A stretch of DNA of 64,000 nucleotides from Cryptosporangium aurantiacum. GTDB lineage: Bacteria > Actinomycetota > Actinomycetes > Mycobacteriales > Cryptosporangiaceae. The translations under genes and the position numbers were made by a program. Every line of letters begins with the position of its first letter. Position 1 is the stretch's first letter. The notes under the pieces are model-generated. The model had not been told where the DNA came from. It saw nothing but the letters and a program-made list of their open reading frames with translations, and searched no databases. This document shows, in pieces, positions 36,169-43,503 of the stretch. The stretch lies in NCBI RefSeq assembly GCF_900143005.1, contig NZ_FRCS01000015.1:105092-169091 (forward strand), given 5' to 3'.

Positions 36169-36636
36169 CTAACGCCCCCGGAGCACCTGCACCAGGGCAC
36201 GCAGAGCGGGCACCGCGCCCTCTAGTTTCTCCCGATCCCCCGGCTCCAATCGGCCGAGCGCGGCGCCCAGGTGGGCGTCCCAGCTGCGCTGGAGGCGTTC
36301 GAGGTTGCGATACGCCTGATCGGTGAGCGTGAGGCGGGCGATCCGGCGGTCGCCGGGGTCGGCCTCCCGGATCATCAGGTCCCGCGCGACCAGATTTCGC
36401 ACCGCCGCACTGACGTTGCTGCTCTTCATGTGCAGCTCCCGGGCGACGACGCCGACGCCACTGCCGGGGTTACGGCCGACGTAACGGAGGACGTCGCGCT
36501 CGGAGTCGGGCAGCGGGACGAGGTTCACCTCGGCGTGGGCAGCCGAGCGCAGCTGCCGCGAAACGTCGTGGAGTAGCGCGGCGAGCTCGCCTGAGAGGAG
36601 CGCCACAGCCTCGGGCGCTGTCTTCTCGCCGGACAC
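36169..36636 (-). CDS. MarR-family regulator of the neighbouring exporter
   Basis: A 155-residue MarR protein if GTG 36636 is used. The ATG at 36666 is also in frame but lies inside the palindrome. The recognition part reads VVARELHMKSSNVSAAVRNL and the wing is DPGDRRIARLTLTD. It is divergent from the MFS exporter, the usual layout for a MarR repressor of a drug pump. The palindrome at 36,650 lies between the two starts. Confidence 0.82.
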   Translation of the reverse strand: MSGEKTAPEAVALLSGELAALLHDVSRQLRSAAHAEVNLVPLPDSERDVLRYVGRNPGSGVGVVARELHMKSSNVSAAVRNLVARDLMIREADPGDRRIARLTLTDQAYRNLERLQRSWDAHLGAALGRLEPGDREKLEGAVPALRALVQVLRGR

Positions 36637-36649
36637 GTGCCGATAGTAA

Positions 36650-36669
36650 CTTATGTATGAACCCATAAG
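36650..36669. promoter_or_regulatory. MarR operator candidate CTTATG-N8-CATAAG
   Basis: A perfect inverted repeat of 6-bp arms with an 8-bp spacer, placed between the divergent MarR and MFS genes. The repeat lies 18 bp before the exporter start and 14 bp before the GTG of the regulator. Confidence 0.6.
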
Positions 36670-36686
36670 CTTTGGAACGAGCGCTG

Positions 36687-37919
36687 ATGACTTCGCTGGA
36701 CGCCCGTCGGGACACCACAACCGCCGCTACCGCATCCCTGCCCCTGCTCGCCGTGCTCGTGCTGGCGCTGCTCTCGGCGATCGCGCCGCTCGCGACCGAC
36801 ATGTACCTGCCGGGCTTCCCGACGATGGCGGACGAACTCCGCACCGACGCGTCGAGCATCCAGCTCACGCTCACCACGTTCATGGCCGGGTTGGCGATCG
36901 GTCAGCTCGTCATCGGCCCGCTGTCCGACCGCTGGGGCCGGCGGCGGCCACTGCTGATCGGGGCGGCGGTCTGCATCGTCGCGTCCGCATTGTGCGCGGC
37001 AGCGCCGAACGTCGGTGCACTGATCGCCTTCCGGTTCCTGCAGGGGTTTGCCGGCGCAGCCGGCGTTGTTCTCGGCCGGGCGATCGTGGCGGACACGGTC
37101 CGGGGCGCGGCGGCGGCCCGGATATTTTCGGTGCTGATGACGATCGGCGGGATCGCGCCGGTGGTGGCTCCGCTGCTCGGTGGTGCGTTGCTCGGTCCGG
37201 TCGGGTGGCGCGGCGTGTTCGGCGTGTTGACCGTGGCCGCGGTCGTGATGCTGATCGGGTCGTTCTTCGTGCTGCGGGAGACGCTGCCCGCGTCTTCGCG
37301 CCAGCGGGGCGGCGTGTCGGCGACGCTGCGTGGGGCCCGGACCGTGCTCGGCAACCGGCGCTACGTCGGCTACACGCTGGCGTTCATCTTCACGTTCGGG
37401 ACGCTGTTCGGGTACATCTCGGCGTCTCCGTTCGTCCTGCAGACCGTGTTCGGGCTGTCGTCCGGCTGGTACTCGGTGGCGTTCGCCGCGAACGCCGTGG
37501 GGCTGACGCTCGGCAGCCTGGTCAACGCCCGGGTCGTCGGCCGATTCGGGGCGCGGCGGATGCTGATCGTCGGGCTAGGGTCGTTGCTGACCTGGACGGT
37601 CGTCCTCGCAGTGCTGACGCTGACCGGCCTGCTGACCACGGTCGGGGTACTGGTGCTGCTCTGGCTGTGTGTGACGTCCGTAGGCTTGGTGATGGGCAAC
37701 GCGACGTCGCTGGCGATCGCCCAGACGCCGTCCGCCGCCGGCACCGGCTCCGCGGTGATCGGCGCGGGGCAGTTCGCGCTGGCGGCGGTGGTGTCGCCGC
37801 TGGTGGGGCTCGGTGGGGAGGGCACGGCGGTGCCGATGGCGATCGTGATGGTGGTGTCGGCGGCGGTCGCGGTGGTGGCCCTGGCGACGCTGACGCGCGA
37901 GCCCCAGCCAGGCCACTAA
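36687..37919 (+). CDS. MFS drug exporter, Bcr/CflA type
   Basis: A 410-residue transporter with 12 predicted membrane helices. The Bcr/CflA signature region APLATDMYLPGFPTMADEL is near residue 33 and the MFS motif A variant GPLSDRWGRRRPLL is near residue 77. Members export drugs such as bicyclomycin or chloramphenicol, or cysteine; the substrate is not readable. ATG 36687 is used. The adjacent divergent MarR protein and shared palindrome suggest ligand-induced expression. Confidence 0.86.
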   Translation: MTSLDARRDTTTAATASLPLLAVLVLALLSAIAPLATDMYLPGFPTMADELRTDASSIQLTLTTFMAGLAIGQLVIGPLSDRWGRRRPLLIGAAVCIVASALCAAAPNVGALIAFRFLQGFAGAAGVVLGRAIVADTVRGAAAARIFSVLMTIGGIAPVVAPLLGGALLGPVGWRGVFGVLTVAAVVMLIGSFFVLRETLPASSRQRGGVSATLRGARTVLGNRRYVGYTLAFIFTFGTLFGYISASPFVLQTVFGLSSGWYSVAFAANAVGLTLGSLVNARVVGRFGARRMLIVGLGSLLTWTVVLAVLTLTGLLTTVGVLVLLWLCVTSVGLVMGNATSLAIAQTPSAAGTGSAVIGAGQFALAAVVSPLVGLGGEGTAVPMAIVMVVSAAVAVVALATLTREPQPGH

Positions 37920-38022
37920 CCCGATACTCGGAACGCGGACGGGGCGGTTACCGATACGCTGGGGCCGGATCCGGGCGGCGCAGGCCGCGCGGCTCCGCTG
38001 TGCCGACGGCGACGTCGGCCAG

Positions 38023-38095
38023 GCCCTCGTAGCTCAGGGGATAGAGCACCGCTCTCCTAAAGCGGGTGTCGGCAGTTCGAATCTGCCCGAGGGCA
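38023..38095 (+). tRNA. tRNA-Arg(CCT)
   Basis: A complete 73-nt cloverleaf without encoded CCA. The acceptor stem GCCCTCG pairs with CGAGGGC, discriminator A. The anticodon loop CTCCTAA closed by CCGCT / AGCGG gives anticodon CCT, which reads AGG. The T arm is GGCAGTTCGAATCTGCC. It is the likely insertion site of the adjacent element, because a tyrosine integrase gene lies just 130 bp away. Confidence 0.97.
38057..38095. other. Inferred attL core (tRNA-Arg 3' half)
   Basis: Actinomycete integrative elements usually recombine inside the 3' half of a tRNA gene and restore it. The integrase gene adjoins this tRNA, so the core is inferred to lie in the anticodon-to-T-arm region. I searched the rest of the window by eye for a second copy of GTTCGAATCTGCCCGAGGGC and found none, so attR probably lies beyond 64,000. 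Confidence 0.5.
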
Positions 38096-38224
38096 CAACT
38101 ATTGACCAGCGCGGACGGCCCGCTGACCAGCGGATAAGCCGCCGGATCACTCATCCGCCTGTCCGGCTGTATCCGGCCGTCACCGACCGTCTACGGCCAT
38201 TCACGTGCAGGGCGCGTGCGAGTT

Positions 38225-39610
38225 TCACCGGCCGGGGCGCCGGTGGCCGAGGGCAGCCTCGACGCGTTGGCGGTTGATCGCGTCACTCTGGTCGAGGCAT
38301 TGCGCGTATATCTTCTGCAGGACGTCGACGGAGTGGCCGGCCCACGCAGCTGCGTCGGTGACCGGCACTCCTCCGTTGACCCACGTCGAGATCGCCGCGT
38401 GCCGGAGGTGGTACGGCGTCGCCGCGAGCGGTGAGGCTGCGACTTCGGGGGTGAACGCGTCGAGCCGGGCGCGTTCCCAGGATCGGCCGATAGTGATTTT
38501 CGCGAGCACGCCGCCCCGCACGCCGCTGAGCAGCCGGCCATCCGGTCCGAAGCCGAACTCGGCGATGTGCTCGTTCAAGAGGGCGGTCAGCTCTGGTGGG
38601 CACGGCACGGGGCGTGTGTCGCCGACGTCGCGGTGTTTGAGCTGCCTGCGGTCGTCTCGTTCGTTGCCGCTGTCGGTCCAGTCCCGCCCGGCGTGCGGCG
38701 CGGCCCCGTCGAGGTAGAACATGCCCCACCCGTCGGCCGGGATCGCGAGGTTGGGCTTGGCCAGGGCGACTACCTCTTCCGGTCGCAGTGCCGCGAAGTA
38801 GATGCAGCCGAAGAATGCGACCAGCCGCGGGCCGCTCGGTTGCTGCGCTCGGACCGCGGCGAGGAGGGTGCGCGCCTGCACGGGGTTGGGCACGCTGCGG
38901 CGGTCGACGGGCCGGATCGACTTTGTCGGCGGTGTCCATTTCAGGGCCGGGATGGGGTTCTCGGTCAGCAACCCCTCCTCGATCGCGTGGTTGATCGCCG
39001 CGTTCAGCACGATTCGCTTGCGGTTGGCCACCGACGGCGCGGCGGTTCCCCCGTCGACCTTGTGCGTGATCGCGTCGAGCACGCCGCGGAGCACCTTGGG
39101 TTCTGCCAGTGCGGCTACCGGCCGGCTGTGCGTGCTGACCCACCGGAGAGCCGCCTCGATCTCGGCCGGCCGTTCGGCTGTGTCGCGCCGGGCGGTGTTG
39201 AAGGCCCACCGGGTCAGCGCCGACCGCAGGACCCGGCCGTCCGGCCGTCCGCGCGAGGTCGTCAGCATCGCCTCGGTGACGGTCGTCAGCGCTTCGGCGT
39301 TCGTCCGGCGGGTGGTCCCGGCGCTGCGCTTCCACTTCGTGTCTACGTAGGAGGACGCGAAGTCGTACCAGGCCGCGTCGAGCTTGGTCGCCCGTTCCAT
39401 CGACACGGGGAGGCCGGTGGCCACGTTGAACGCCTCGCCCTTGCGGGCCGCGGCGAGGAGTTCGGAGCGGAAGCTCTCGGCCAGACCCTTGGTCGTGAAC
39501 GGTTCCCACCTCTCGCGGCCGGCCACGATCCAGCGAACCCAGTAGGTCGTCTTGCGCTTGCCCTTACGGACGAGGGTCTTCCAGATCCGGACGTCGTAGG
39601 TCGTCTCCAC
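38225..39610 (-). CDS. int: Tyrosine site-specific integrase
   Basis: A 461-residue phage-type integrase, starting at GTG 39610. The catalytic residues are visible: Arg in AALRPEEVVAL near residue 275, HxxR in YHLRHAAIST near residue 403, the second His in AWAGHSVDVL near residue 425 and Tyr in QKIYAQCL near residue 435. An N-terminal arm-binding domain and a core-binding domain (about residues 60-190) precede it. Size and position next to a tRNA are typical of AICE integrases. The start adjoins the stop of the excisionase gene, so the two are coupled. Confidence 0.94.
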   Translation of the reverse strand: METTYDVRIWKTLVRKGKRKTTYWVRWIVAGRERWEPFTTKGLAESFRSELLAAARKGEAFNVATGLPVSMERATKLDAAWYDFASSYVDTKWKRSAGTTRRTNAEALTTVTEAMLTTSRGRPDGRVLRSALTRWAFNTARRDTAERPAEIEAALRWVSTHSRPVAALAEPKVLRGVLDAITHKVDGGTAAPSVANRKRIVLNAAINHAIEEGLLTENPIPALKWTPPTKSIRPVDRRSVPNPVQARTLLAAVRAQQPSGPRLVAFFGCIYFAALRPEEVVALAKPNLAIPADGWGMFYLDGAAPHAGRDWTDSGNERDDRRQLKHRDVGDTRPVPCPPELTALLNEHIAEFGFGPDGRLLSGVRGGVLAKITIGRSWERARLDAFTPEVAASPLAATPYHLRHAAISTWVNGGVPVTDAAAWAGHSVDVLQKIYAQCLDQSDAINRQRVEAALGHRRPGR

Positions 39611-39817
39611 TCAGGCCGCCTCGTCGTCGGCGAGGCGGTCGAGCCACGCTTCGAGGTCTGCCCGGCGGATCCGTAGCTCTCCGTTGGGGAGGCGGATGCA
39701 GCGGGGCGCCCGTCCCTTGGCTCGCCATTCGTAGAAGGTCGACCGGTTGACGTCGAGTTCTTCGCAGAGCTCGGCGACCGTCAACTTGGTTCGGCCGCCT
39801 GCGGGCTTGGTGGTCAC
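39611..39817 (-). CDS. xis: Excisionase (helix-turn-helix, MerR/BldC-like)
   Basis: A 68-residue DNA-binding protein, starting at GTG 39817 after AAGGAG. It has the HTH_17 pattern LTVAELCEELDVNRSTFYEW and then RLPNGELRIRRADLEAWLD. Small proteins of this type upstream of int act as recombination directionality factors in actinomycete elements. It is directly followed by int with no gap. Confidence 0.85.
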   Translation of the reverse strand: MTTKPAGGRTKLTVAELCEELDVNRSTFYEWRAKGRAPRCIRLPNGELRIRRADLEAWLDRLADDEAA

Positions 39818-40014
39818 GGTGGGCTCCTTCCGGACGGGGATTGGGGTGACGAGATGCGCGGGTGAACCGGGCGGTGGGGCCGCTCTGGCGGGCCGCTGTG
39901 CGCGCGTCTGCGGCCCTGTCGATCGGGGGTCGGTGTCTCGGGTACCGCCGAACGCGCACAGAGGGTTTGACCGGGCCGGTTCCGAGTGCCCGCGCCGGCT
40001 GGCGGGGCGGCGGG

Positions 40015-41367
40015 TCATGCGGCATCACCACATTTAGCGGTTACAGCGGTTACGTCGGTTACGTTGCTGGTCAGGGGCGTAACCGATGGAGGGGCTGTAA
40101 CCGCAACATCGGTTACACCCTCGGCGTTGGGGGTGGTTGTAACCGCTGTTGCGGTTACAGGCTGGTTTGCGGTTACGTCGCTGACCTGCGTTGTAACCGC
40201 GGTAACCGCTGTAACCGAGGAATTCGGGTCCGGCCGCCGCAGGTAGCGACTCCAAGCGTCGTTGAGGCCGCTTTGGACGTCGGTGGGGTAGGTGACGTAG
40301 CCCTTGAGGACCTCATCGGTGACCGGGTGCCGGAACGGCACCGGTTTGATGTCGTAGCGGGAGAGCTCCCGGGACAGCCTGCGGGCGTCGAGGGCCTTGC
40401 CCTTCCCGAGGTCGGGCCAGGGGGCGTCGTCGAGGGCGAGGAGGTGCTTGAGGATCTCGGTGGTGGATAGCCGGTCGGTCAGCCGCTCGGCGAACAGGGC
40501 GTCGAGGTCGGTGAGGAGGCGGACACCGAAGCTCAGTTCGCCGGGTCGAGTGGTCAGGACGAAGTACGCGCAGGCGTCGCGGGCACGGCCGGGCCAGGGG
40601 CCTCCGGCGGCGTCGGCGACTGCGAGGAGGGCTTCCCAGATTTCGGCGTGCCGGTCGACCACGCCGGCCGGCATGGTCGGGCGCGCAGCTGCGAGAGCGT
40701 CGGTGCGTTCGCCGATCCAGCGGGCGAGGGCCTGGCGGATGGGAGCGGCTTCGGGTTCGGCGTCGCGGGTGTAGAAGGACTCGACTTCCTGGTCGTGGCG
40801 TCGCTTGCGCATGTGCACGGTGATCGCGCGTGTGGTGATGGTGTCGGGCATGTTCCCGGCCAGTCCGGCGAGCGCGACGGGGGCGAACACCTTGAACCTT
40901 TGGACCTGCATCTTTGAGGCGTCGCCGACGCAGCGGGCGATGGCGGCGCCGCGTTTGTAGCCGGCGTTGAGCAGCGCGCGGAGGTCTTCGTAGTTGCCGC
41001 CGTTGCGCGGGTTGAAGATCGCGTCGACCTCGTCGAACAGGAGGCTGTAGGGCTTCTCGACGAGCATGCGGAAGATCGCCGGGACGGTCGCGGAGATGGT
41101 CATTTCCGGGTCGCGGCAGAGCAGCGCGAGGAGTTCGAGCACCCGGGTTTTGCCCGACTGCGGTTCGGCTGAGTCGAGCACGAGGCGCGGGGTGACGTAG
41201 AACGCGTCGATGGCGTGGGTGTGTGCGGCCCATAGCGTGACGGCGGTGAGCGCGTGCGGGCTGGGGAAGGCGACGAACCGGGCGATGAACGCGGCGACCT
41301 GATCGAGCACCGCGGCGCCCTCGGCAGGCTCGCCGTCGCGCATCTGCGGTACGGGGTCGGTGGTCAT
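40015..41367 (-). CDS. DUF3631-type AAA-like ATPase of the replication module
   Basis: A 450-residue ATPase, probably a helicase-like or replication protein of mobile elements. ATG 41367 overlaps the stop of the upstream gene (ATGA). The Walker A-like loop is SAEPQSGKTRVLELLALL near residue 67, and Walker B is LLFDEVDAIFNPRNGGNY near residue 113. The region LAGLAGNMPDTITTRAI resembles a sensor segment. Residues about 385-447 form a Val/Thr/Ala repeat tail (VTAVTAVTT, VTANQPVTATAV). This tail is encoded by the symmetric DNA array at 40,038-40,217, so the protein tail may be a by-product of a DNA-level element. The frame stays open upstream of 41,367 but would run across the DpdA-like gene. Confidence 0.78.
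   Translation of the reverse strand: MTTDPVPQMRDGEPAEGAAVLDQVAAFIARFVAFPSPHALTAVTLWAAHTHAIDAFYVTPRLVLDSAEPQSGKTRVLELLALLCRDPEMTISATVPAIFRMLVEKPYSLLFDEVDAIFNPRNGGNYEDLRALLNAGYKRGAAIARCVGDASKMQVQRFKVFAPVALAGLAGNMPDTITTRAITVHMRKRRHDQEVESFYTRDAEPEAAPIRQALARWIGERTDALAAARPTMPAGVVDRHAEIWEALLAVADAAGGPWPGRARDACAYFVLTTRPGELSFGVRLLTDLDALFAERLTDRLSTTEILKHLLALDDAPWPDLGKGKALDARRLSRELSRYDIKPVPFRHPVTDEVLKGYVTYPTDVQSGLNDAWSRYLRRPDPNSSVTAVTAVTTQVSDVTANQPVTATAVTTTPNAEGVTDVAVTAPPSVTPLTSNVTDVTAVTAKCGDAA
40038..40217. repeat. Mirror-symmetric array of twelve CGGTTAC motifs (candidate origin)
   Basis: Six forward and six reverse copies of CGGTTAC occupy 180 bp. Forward copies start at 40038, 40047, 40056, 40110, 40152 and 40170; reverse copies start at 40079, 40097, 40139, 40193, 40202 and 40211. 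Every copy has a mirror partner about a centre at 40127.5, and the outer three on each side have 9-bp spacing. The spacer bases between copies also match partly across the two arms. This is an inverted repeat of about 90-bp arms and resembles a replication-origin iteron array. It overlaps the 3' end of the DUF3631 gene. Confidence 0.85.
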
Positions 41368-42218
41368 GCTGCCTCCCGGTGGCTCGGTTCGGGGAGCAGT
41401 GCGTTGAGGAGGCGGCGTCGCCAGGTCAGGGCGTAGCGCAGGCAGTTGGCGCAGTTCTTGTGCCGGCCCGCGCGGACGCACTCGGGGAGCGCGGGACGGC
41501 GGAGCCGGCGGGCGGTGAAGGCCCACGCCATCGAGTCGGTGCTGGCCCACGGGTCGTCGTAGTTGCGCAGTCCGAGGGTTTTGACGCCGAAGCCGTGCAA
41601 CCGGGTCAGGCCCCGGGCTCGCAGGGCGGTGAAGATCGCGTGTCCTTCGCCGGTCCCTTGGCGGCGGCAGACCGATCCGACCCCGACGAGGGGTTCTTTC
41701 CGCAGGTCGATGCCGTGTTGGAGGTAGAGGTCGTCGCAGCGTTCGTAGTCCTCGGGGGTGTCGCCCTGCACGATGCGCAGCCACCGGACGTCCGGCGCGA
41801 GCATGCTCAGCTCGACGGCGTTGACCACGGTGCGGAGGTGGTGTTCGGGCACCGAGAGGTGGGTGCCGACGAAGCGCTGCGGCCCGAACTGGCCGCCGTC
41901 GATGATGGCTTGTTCGCACATCCAGTCCTGCGGCGCGGCCCACGCCAGTTGCCCGATCTCCTCCTGGTAGCGGCGTGCCCGGGCGGCGTACTCGGCCGGG
42001 GTGACGGTCCACGTGCCGAACTCTTTGAGCTCGGAGAAGCCGCCGGAGTCCAGCACCCACGGCACCCGGGCGCGGGGCAGTGTCTTGTAGACCCGCAGTC
42101 GCCGGTCGGAGACCATCAGCGGCGCCTGTTCGGCGTTGACCTCGGGTTTGGCCAGCCACCCCGGGGCCGGAGCACCGAGGTAGAAGACGTAGCCAGCGGG
42201 GGCGAGCGGCGCGTTCAT
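41364..42218 (-). CDS. DpdA/TGT-like 7-deazaguanine base-exchange enzyme
   Basis: A 284-residue protein related to tRNA-guanine transglycosylase, of the phage and mobile-element DpdA-like group. These enzymes swap guanine in DNA for a 7-deazaguanine. The active-site Asp motif WVLDSGGFSELKE is near residue 54. A substrate-loop region GVGSVCRRQGTGE is near residue 185, the likely nucleophile Asp lies in ASTDSMAWAF near residue 228, and a zinc-type cluster CVRAGRHKNCANC is near residue 245. It begins with the ATGA overlap of the primase-polymerase gene. No genes for 7-deazaguanine synthesis are in the window, so a precursor would have to come from the host. A tRNA-modifying role is also possible. 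Confidence 0.7.
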   Translation of the reverse strand: MNAPLAPAGYVFYLGAPAPGWLAKPEVNAEQAPLMVSDRRLRVYKTLPRARVPWVLDSGGFSELKEFGTWTVTPAEYAARARRYQEEIGQLAWAAPQDWMCEQAIIDGGQFGPQRFVGTHLSVPEHHLRTVVNAVELSMLAPDVRWLRIVQGDTPEDYERCDDLYLQHGIDLRKEPLVGVGSVCRRQGTGEGHAIFTALRARGLTRLHGFGVKTLGLRNYDDPWASTDSMAWAFTARRLRRPALPECVRAGRHKNCANCLRYALTWRRRLLNALLPEPSHREAA

Positions 42219-43078
42219 ATCGCCACTCCTTCAGCGCGGAACCCGCCGACGATCGCGGCCCGTGCGTCCCGTTCGGGCTGACCGACCGCATGGCCTACGG
42301 CGGTGAGGGCGTCGATGGCCTCGGCGTGGCTGATCGCGTTCGCGGCGACCATCCGGGCGACGCCGCGGGCGGCGCCGTAGAGGGTGGTGCGACGCCGGCC
42401 GGGTGGGGCGTTCTCGACCGCCGCCAGATGCGCGGCGAGCAGCGCGGGCGGGGATGAGATGCGCCCCCCGTGCGTCGTCGGGGTCGGGCGCGGATCGGGT
42501 GCGGCGGCGACGCCCGCAGCTGCGCGGCAGGACGCCAGCAGCGGGGGGCGCATCTCATTCACCGGCCGGTCCCCAGCCTGCCGGTACGGCTGACCGGTGG
42601 CCGGGTGGATCGAGGGCGGGGCCACGACGTATCCGCCGTCGGCCTTGATGTCTACACCGGGCCGGCCGTCGAGTCGCCGGGACGGGATCCGGCCGCCGGG
42701 GTGGCGGTAGTACAGGTGCCAGCCGCCTCCCCCGCTGGCCACCGCGTACGTCGGGGTCATCAGGGCCGGGTCGAGCGCGCCGCCGTTACGCGGGTCGATG
42801 TCCACGACCACGAGACCGGAGACGGCACCGGTGGCGATGGCGAGTAGACCGCCCGGGATCGTCGTGTGCATGGCCCGGATACGGTCCGGGTCGAGCGTGG
42901 CGGCGTAGAAGGAGTGGCAGCACAGGCAGTTGCAGGCCGCGGGGTCGTGGTCGGGGTCGGCGTCGTCGCAGGCTGGGCAGTTGTTCACCGGGCGCTTGGA
43001 CTGTCCGAGGAAGAACACCGGCCAGCCCCGGGCGGCGTTCGAGAATGCCCCGGTGAGCATCGGATCGGGGGCCGTCAT
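42215..43078 (-). CDS. Bifunctional DNA primase/polymerase (prim-pol), N-terminal type
   Basis: A 287-residue protein of the prim-pol family. The metal-binding motif VVVDIDPRNGG is near residue 89 and the SxxGxHxY motif GGGGWHLYYRHP is near residue 116. An N-terminal zinc-like cluster has CPACDD and CNCLCCH, preceded by GWPVFFLGQSKRPV, which is usual for this family. The C-terminal 100 residues are variable. It overlaps its neighbours by ATGA on both sides, so it is part of a translationally coupled replication operon. Confidence 0.85.
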   Translation of the reverse strand: MTAPDPMLTGAFSNAARGWPVFFLGQSKRPVNNCPACDDADPDHDPAACNCLCCHSFYAATLDPDRIRAMHTTIPGGLLAIATGAVSGLVVVDIDPRNGGALDPALMTPTYAVASGGGGWHLYYRHPGGRIPSRRLDGRPGVDIKADGGYVVAPPSIHPATGQPYRQAGDRPVNEMRPPLLASCRAAAGVAAAPDPRPTPTTHGGRISSPPALLAAHLAAVENAPPGRRRTTLYGAARGVARMVAANAISHAEAIDALTAVGHAVGQPERDARAAIVGGFRAEGVAI

Positions 43079-43503
43079 CAGAGTTCCGCCTCGTTCATCA
43101 GACGCGTGATCTCGGCTATCCCGACCCGGCTCACACCGCGGGCGAGGTCACGGCGGACGCAGTCGGTCAGCGGGACGTCGAGGAACTCGCGGTGCTCGAC
43201 CACCTGCGCGTCTACCGACTGTCCGATCTCGGCGAGGGCCTGGCGGTGCTGACGGCGGAGGTTGGTGTTGTCGCACACGACGTCCACACCAAGCGCGAGG
43301 AGCGCCCGGACCGCGGCGTGAACCACGGCGGTGACGTGGTCCTCGGGGACGCCGGTGAGCCGCCCGTACATCATCACGCGCAGGTCGTCGCGGTTGATCC
43401 GCGCCGCGGGTGCTCCTGTGGCGCGGGCTTGATCGACCCATGCACGTGCCCAGGTGGACTTGCCCGACCCGGGCGGCCCGACCGTCAGGTGTAGCGCCGT
43501 CAT
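43078..43503 (-). CDS. P-loop polynucleotide-kinase-like protein
   Basis: A 141-residue kinase of the AAA_33 / T4 Pnk type. The Walker A loop is VGPPGSGKSTWAR near residue 8, INRDDLRVMMYG near residue 36 is typical of the Pnk acceptor side, and VVCDNTNLRRQHR near residue 76 matches the conserved DxTN. It could phosphorylate 5' ends of DNA or RNA, or another nucleotide. It sits between the DNA polymerase and primase-polymerase genes with ATGA overlaps. Confidence 0.78.
   Translation of the reverse strand: MTALHLTVGPPGSGKSTWARAWVDQARATGAPAARINRDDLRVMMYGRLTGVPEDHVTAVVHAAVRALLALGVDVVCDNTNLRRQHRQALAEIGQSVDAQVVEHREFLDVPLTDCVRRDLARGVSRVGIAEITRLMNEAEL

Noticed and set aside
40038..40217. CRISPR array
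   Set aside because: Repeats are 7 bp, in both orientations and mirror-symmetric, with no equal-length spacers.
41368..42291. Extended N-terminus of the DUF3631 protein
   Set aside because: The frame continues but lies across the DpdA-like gene in another frame. The ATG at 41367 with the ATGA overlap is the better start.
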